Positions 4,527 through 8,384 of a stretch of 8,384 nt of DNA are shown piece by piece. The notes below the pieces were generated by a model. It searched no databases, was not told the DNA's origin, and saw only the letters and a list, made by a program, of their open reading frames with translations. Origin of the DNA: Prevotellaceae bacterium UBA7028 (GTDB taxonomy: Bacteria > Bacteroidota > Bacteroidia > Bacteroidales > Bacteroidaceae); contig DLBF01000003.1 of assembly GCA_002494215.1 (NCBI GenBank), positions 1 to 8,384 on the forward strand, read 5' to 3'. Every line of letters begins with the position of its first letter. Position 1 is the stretch's first letter. The position numbers were made by a program, and so were the translations under genes.

Positions 4527-7361
4527 ATGGAGAATTGCATAAAGATAAAAGGCGCCAGGGTTAACAACCTGAAGAATATAGACTTGGAAATCCCACGTGG
4601 CAAGCTTGTTGTCATAACAGGCTTAAGCGGTAGCGGTAAGAGCAGTCTTGCCTTTGATACACTTTATGCCGAGGGGCAGCGACGTTACGTCGAGAGTCTC
4701 TCCTCCTATGCCCGCCAGTTCCTGGGCAGGATGAACAAGCCCGAATGTGATTACATCAAGGGCATCCCACCTGCCATAGCCATAGAGCAGAAAGTCACCA
4801 GCCGCAATCCACGCAGTACGGTTGGCACCAGCACCGAGATTTACGAATACCTGCGTCTACTCTATGCCAGAATAGGACGCACCTTCAGTCCCATCAGCGG
4901 GAAGGAGGTCAGGAAGCATACCACAGAAGATGTGGTGCGCAGCATGCTCTCTCGCGAGGAAGGTACCAAGCTGATGGTGCTGTGCCGTACCAAAGCCAGC
5001 ACAAACATACTGCAACAGCAGGGCTTTAGCCGACTTTTGGTAAACGGCGAAGTAGTGCGTATCGATGAATACCAGCCTCAGCCCCAGGACGATGTCTATC
5101 TGGTGGTTGACCGTTTGTCAGCCAAAAACGAGAAAGACACCATAGCCCGATTAGTGGATTCTACCGAGACAGCATTCTATGAGGGTGGCGGAGAGATGAC
5201 GCTGCAATACCTTCCCACGGGAGAGACAGAGCATTTCTGTACCCGCTTCGAGGCTGATGGCATGACCTTCGAGGAGCCCTCCGACAATATGTTTGCCTTT
5301 AACTCTCCTGCCGGAGCCTGCCCCGAATGCGAGGGATTTGGCAAGATTATGGGCATCGACGAGCACCTCGTCATCCCCAACAGCGCCCTCAGCGTTTACG
5401 ATGGTGCCGTTGTCTGTTGGCGAGGCGAAAAGATGGCAGAATGGAAGAATTGGTTCATCCGCTTCAACTCAGAACGAGGATTCCCCATATTCAAGCCCTA
5501 CTTCGAACTGACACAGGACGAGAAAGACTGGCTCTGGCACGGAAGTCCTATTCAGCATGCACCTAAAGGCAAGGAAGGCATCAAGATTCCCGATGGATGG
5601 AAGCTTTCGCCCGAGGAGAAAGAATGGGGCATGCTCTGCATAGACGAGTTCTTCGAGATGCTCCGACAAGGACAATACAAGATTCAGAACCGCGTTATGC
5701 TGGCACGCTATAGGGGCAAAACCACGTGTCCCAAATGTCACGGCTCACGCTTGAAGCCAGAGGCCGGCTATGTTAAGATTTGCGGCAAGAGCATATCCGA
5801 ACTGGTGGAAATGCCCGTCACAGAGTTGCTTCCTTGGATAGAGAACCTGCAGCTTACAGAACACGAGCAGCAGATTGCCAACCGCATACTAACGGAAATC
5901 AAGAACCGCCTGCACTTCCTCTTGGATGTAGGCTTGGGCTATCTGACTATGAACCGCCTTTCCAACTCACTCTCAGGTGGAGAGAGCCAGCGTATCAACC
6001 TGGCGACCTCGCTTGGCAGCAGTCTGGTAGGTAGCCTTTACATACTGGACGAGCCCAGCATTGGTCTTCATAGTCGGGATACCGACCGACTCATTCATGT
6101 ACTGAAGGAGTTGCGCGACTTAGGCAATACCGTCATTGTGGTAGAGCACGACGAGGACATCATGCGTGCTGCCGACTGGATTATAGACATAGGTCCCGAG
6201 GCAGGACGCCTTGGCGGACAAGTTGTCTTCCAAGGCAAACCAACTCCCCTCCCTCCACGGGAGGGGCATGGGGGTGGGTCTTCCCACACCCTTGCTTTCC
6301 TGAGCGGAGAGGACCGCATAGAGGTGCCATCTTCTCGCAGACCTTGGAACAATTACATCGAGGTGAAAGGTGCACGAGCCAACAACCTGAAGGGTATCGA
6401 CGTCCGCTTCCCCCTGAATGTGCTGACCTGCGTCACTGGTGTCAGCGGTAGCGGAAAGAGCTCCCTTGTGCGCGACATCTTCTATAATGCCATGAAGCGC
6501 CACATGGACGAGGTAGCTGAACGCCCAGGCGAGTTCCTGGAACTGAAGGGCGATATGAGGATGATTCGTCACGTCGAGTTCGTCGATCAGAATCCCATTG
6601 GCAAGAGCACACGTTCCAATCCCGTCACCTACGTCAAGGCTTGGGACGAGATTCGCAAGCTTTTTGCCAACCAGCCCCTTGCCCGTCAGATGGGCTATAC
6701 CCCAGCCTATTTCAGTTTCAATACAGATGGCGGACGATGCGAGGAGTGTAAGGGAGAAGGAACCGTCACTGTCGAGATGCAGTTCATGGCGGACCTTGTC
6801 TTGGAATGCGAGAGCTGTCACGGTCAGCGCTTCAAACAAGATATCTTGGAGGTTCGCTACGAAGGAAAGAACGTTAACGATGTGTTGAATATGACCATCA
6901 ACATGGCCATAGAGTTCTTTACGGAACACAAGCAGAAGAAGATTGTCTCTATGCTCAAGCCCCTGCAGGACGTAGGCTTGGGTTACATCAAGTTGGGTCA
7001 GTCCTCCTCTACCCTCTCAGGTGGTGAGAACCAGCGCGTCAAGTTGGCATACTATCTGGGCATGGAGAAGCAGCAGCCCACCATCTTCATCTTCGACGAG
7101 CCTACCACAGGTCTTCATTTCCACGATATCAAGAAGCTGCTCGCCTCTTTCGATGCGTTGATAGAGCGCGGACATACCATAATAATAATAGAGCACAACA
7201 TGGATATTATCAAGTGTGCCGATTATGTTATAGACTTAGGTCCGGAAGGCGGAGAGGCAGGAGGCAACATCGTGGCATGCGGCACACCAGAGGAAATAGC
7301 AGAATGCAAGCAAAGCTATACGGGAAAATACCTAAAAAAAGAAAAAAAGTTAACATTGTGA
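4527..7361 (+). CDS. uvrA: excinuclease ABC subunit UvrA
   Basis: UvrA is the damage-sensing ATPase of nucleotide excision repair; it dimerises and loads UvrB on lesions. At 944 residues it is normal in length. ABC module I has Walker A GLSGSGKSS (32-40), the signature LSGGESQRI (482-490) and Walker B LYILDEPSIGLH (504-515). The first zinc module is C265-x2-C268 and C401-x2-C404. ABC module II has Walker A GVSGSGKSS (638-646), zinc module C738-x2-C741 and C761-x2-C764, signature LSGGENQRV (830-838) and Walker B FIFDEPTTGLH (854-864). All catalytic elements are intact. The linker between modules is unusual: residues 573-585 (TPLPPREGHGGGS) are encoded by a GC-rich double hairpin, described separately. 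The ATG at 4527 gives the usual N-terminus (IKIKGARVNNLKNIDLEIP). A heptamer tract ends 2 bp upstream. The tail is Lys-rich (KKEKKLTL). Confidence 0.97.
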   Translation: MENCIKIKGARVNNLKNIDLEIPRGKLVVITGLSGSGKSSLAFDTLYAEGQRRYVESLSSYARQFLGRMNKPECDYIKGIPPAIAIEQKVTSRNPRSTVGTSTEIYEYLRLLYARIGRTFSPISGKEVRKHTTEDVVRSMLSREEGTKLMVLCRTKASTNILQQQGFSRLLVNGEVVRIDEYQPQPQDDVYLVVDRLSAKNEKDTIARLVDSTETAFYEGGGEMTLQYLPTGETEHFCTRFEADGMTFEEPSDNMFAFNSPAGACPECEGFGKIMGIDEHLVIPNSALSVYDGAVVCWRGEKMAEWKNWFIRFNSERGFPIFKPYFELTQDEKDWLWHGSPIQHAPKGKEGIKIPDGWKLSPEEKEWGMLCIDEFFEMLRQGQYKIQNRVMLARYRGKTTCPKCHGSRLKPEAGYVKICGKSISELVEMPVTELLPWIENLQLTEHEQQIANRILTEIKNRLHFLLDVGLGYLTMNRLSNSLSGGESQRINLATSLGSSLVGSLYILDEPSIGLHSRDTDRLIHVLKELRDLGNTVIVVEHDEDIMRAADWIIDIGPEAGRLGGQVVFQGKPTPLPPREGHGGGSSHTLAFLSGEDRIEVPSSRRPWNNYIEVKGARANNLKGIDVRFPLNVLTCVTGVSGSGKSSLVRDIFYNAMKRHMDEVAERPGEFLELKGDMRMIRHVEFVDQNPIGKSTRSNPVTYVKAWDEIRKLFANQPLARQMGYTPAYFSFNTDGGRCEECKGEGTVTVEMQFMADLVLECESCHGQRFKQDILEVRYEGKNVNDVLNMTINMAIEFFTEHKQKKIVSMLKPLQDVGLGYIKLGQSSSTLSGGENQRVKLAYYLGMEKQQPTIFIFDEPTTGLHFHDIKKLLASFDALIERGHTIIIIEHNMDIIKCADYVIDLGPEGGEAGGNIVACGTPEEIAECKQSYTGKYLKKEKKLTL
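6244..6287. repeat. GC-rich double-hairpin (REP-like) repeat inside uvrA
   Basis: A perfect 8-bp stem CCCCTCCC (6246-6253) / GGGAGGGG (6259-6266) encloses a 5-nt loop. A second stem follows, GTGGG (6274-6278) / CCCAC (6283-6287), with a TCTT loop. From memory, near-identical CCCCTCCC...GGGAGGGG...GGGGGTGGG tracts are common intergenic repeats in Bacteroidales genomes. Here it is translated within uvrA as Pro/Gly-rich residues. I found no stop codon in any of its six frames, which would favour in-frame survival. Confidence 0.75.
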
Positions 7362-7384
7362 TAACAACGTATTCAGAAAAAACG

Positions 7385-7392
7385 TAACTTTG
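7385..7392 (+). promoter_or_regulatory. candidate Bacteroidetes -7 box for kbl
   Basis: TAACTTTG matches TAnnTTTG and lies 83 bp before the kbl ATG, implying a leader of about 75-80 nt. A TTG at 7356-7358 is too far upstream to be a normal -33 element, so the -33 is unresolved. It suggests kbl has its own promoter rather than depending on uvrA transcription. Confidence 0.5.
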
Positions 7393-7402
7393 CATACCTG
7401 AA

Positions 7403-7444
7403 ATGACCTGGAGTCGAGGAAAACATCATTTATACCAACGTTAA
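7403..7444 (+). CDS. possible 13-codon leader ORF before kbl
   Basis: Shortly after the predicted kbl -7 box, an ATG at 7403 opens a 13-codon frame ([13 protein letters not shown]) closed by TAA at 7442-7444. It lies wholly within the inferred leader, 31 bp before the kbl start. It has no run of codons for the relevant amino acids and no attenuator-like hairpin was seen, so it may well be chance. Confidence 0.12.
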   Translation: MTWSRGKHHLYQR

Positions 7445-7475
7445 GGGAAAGAATAACTTTAAAATATATTTCGTC

Positions 7476-8384
7476 ATGTATACAAAATTTCAAGAACATC
7501 TGAAGAAGGAACTGGCTGAAATTGAGGCAGCTGGTTTGTACAAGAACGAGCGCGTCATCGAGAGCCCTCAGGGTGCTGAGATTCTGGTTAAGGGTAAGAA
7601 GTGCCTTAACTTCTGCGCCAACAACTATCTGGGCCTTGCTGGTAACAAGGAACTGATTGAGGCCGCCAAGAAGGGTATGGATGCACGTGGCTTTGGTATG
7701 GCCAGTGTACGTTTTATCTGCGGATGTCAGGATCTTCATAAGAAGCTGGAGCAGAAGATTTCCGAGTTCTTCGGCACCGAGGATACCATCCTCTACGCAG
7801 CCTGCTTCGATGCTAACGGTGGTGTATTCGAGCCTCTGCTCACAGATCAGGATGCCATCATCTCTGATGCCCTGAACCACGCTTCTATCATCGACGGTGT
7901 TCGTCTCTGCAAGGCACAGCGTTACCGTTATGCCAATGCTGATATGGCCGACCTCGAGGAGCAGTTGAAGGCTGCCCAGAAGAACCGCTTCCGTGTTATC
8001 GTAACAGACGGCGTCTTCTCTATGGACGGTAATGTTTGCCCCTTGGACAAGATCTACGAGCTGGCTCAGAAGTACGATGCCATGGTAATGGTTGACGAAA
8101 GCCACAGTGCAGGCGTTGTTGGTAAGACCGGTCGTGGTGTAACAGAGCGTTACAACCTGCGTGGCAAGATCGAAATCCTGACAGGTACCCTGGGTAAGGC
8201 CTTCGGTGGTGCCATGGGTGGTTTCACAACAGGTAAGAAGGAGATTATCGACATGCTGCGTCAGCGTAGCCGTCCATACCTCTTCTCTAACTCTATGGCT
8301 CCCGGCTTGGTTGCAGCAGGCATCCGCATGTTTGAACTCATGAGCGAGAGCAGCGCCCTTCAGGACAAGCTGCACGAGAACACC
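7476..8384 (+). CDS. kbl: glycine C-acetyltransferase (2-amino-3-ketobutyrate CoA ligase), partial
   Basis: This PLP enzyme cleaves 2-amino-3-oxobutyrate with CoA to glycine and acetyl-CoA, the second step of threonine breakdown. The first 303 residues are present and the frame is open at the window end; the E. coli enzyme has about 400. It closely follows E. coli Kbl: [16 protein letters not shown] [12 protein letters not shown] (45-56), [12 protein letters not shown] (72-83), [18 protein letters not shown] (130-147), TDGVFSMDG (177-185), VMVDESH (204-210; D207 binds the PLP ring) and [10 protein letters not shown] (236-245; K241 forms the Schiff base). The block SVRFICG and the strong match across [11 protein letters not shown] favour Kbl over the related BioF and HemA. 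The coding sequence is rich in GGT, AAG, CTG and ATC codons, hinting at high expression. The ATG at 7476 matches the family's N-terminus; no Shine-Dalgarno is seen. Confidence 0.95.
   Translation, partial: MYTKFQEHLKKELAEIEAAGLYKNERVIESPQGAEILVKGKKCLNFCANNYLGLAGNKELIEAAKKGMDARGFGMASVRFICGCQDLHKKLEQKISEFFGTEDTILYAACFDANGGVFEPLLTDQDAIISDALNHASIIDGVRLCKAQRYRYANADMADLEEQLKAAQKNRFRVIVTDGVFSMDGNVCPLDKIYELAQKYDAMVMVDESHSAGVVGKTGRGVTERYNLRGKIEILTGTLGKAFGGAMGGFTTGKKEIIDMLRQRSRPYLFSNSMAPGLVAAGIRMFELMSESSALQDKLHENT

Noticed and set aside
6240..6290. uvrA as a pseudogene broken by the palindrome
   Set aside because: The reading frame is intact through the repeat and all downstream ATPase and zinc motifs are present.
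6120..6929. 269-codon open frame on the - strand within uvrA
   Set aside because: It is the shadow of the UvrA second ABC module; no independent motif or start signal.
7320..7380. Rho-independent terminator after uvrA
   Set aside because: There are A-runs inside the last codons and only a trivial GTTA/TAAC match around the stop; no GC-rich stem followed by a T-run.
7350..8375. 341-codon open frame on the - strand opposite kbl
   Set aside because: Kbl on the + strand is unambiguous by motif. The antisense frame is a codon-usage shadow of a highly biased gene.

Overview
This window looks like chromosomal DNA from a Bacteroidales bacterium, most probably Prevotella or a close relative. That assignment is inference. 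It rests on three -7 boxes of the Bacteroidetes TAnnTTTG type (TACCTTTG, TATTTTTG, TAACTTTG), the absence of Shine-Dalgarno sequences before the starts, a GHL10-type glycosyl hydrolase next to a small lipoprotein of probable DUF4738 type, and AT-rich heptamer repeats between genes.

Left part (1-1242, + strand). The window opens in the last 23 codons of an unidentified gene. An S23/IVP-type four-helix-bundle gene follows, bracketed by inverted arms of matching length built from the heptamers TTCAAAA and TTTTGAA. The right arm runs straight into a HAD-superfamily sugar-phosphatase-like gene. That gene has no ATG before its catalytic motif, so it looks as if the four-helix cassette landed on its original start.

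Middle (1234-3251, - strand). A secreted GHL10/DUF187 glycosyl hydrolase and a small lipoprotein form a two-gene operon with an ATGA start/stop overlap. The lipoprotein gene converges on the HAD gene with a 9-bp tail-to-tail overlap. A divergent promoter region (3252-3378) separates the operon from the next gene.

Right part (3379-8384, + strand). Cytoplasmic type I L-asparaginase (ansA) is followed by a 101-bp spacer made largely of short tandem repeats, including four copies of a 7-bp unit that stop 2 bp before the start codon of uvrA. The complete uvrA gene carries a GC-rich double-hairpin repeat of the kind usually found between genes. It sits in frame in the linker between the two ABC modules. 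After a 114-bp spacer with a promoter comes kbl (glycine C-acetyltransferase), which runs off the window end.

The genes are mostly housekeeping: DNA repair, asparagine and threonine/glycine catabolism, and polysaccharide or wall metabolism. They do not form one pathway. The most unusual material is the repeat content: the bracketed four-helix gene, the coding palindrome in uvrA, and the heptamer tract at the uvrA start. No rRNA, tRNA or CRISPR array was seen, and no stretch over 300 bp lacks a gene.
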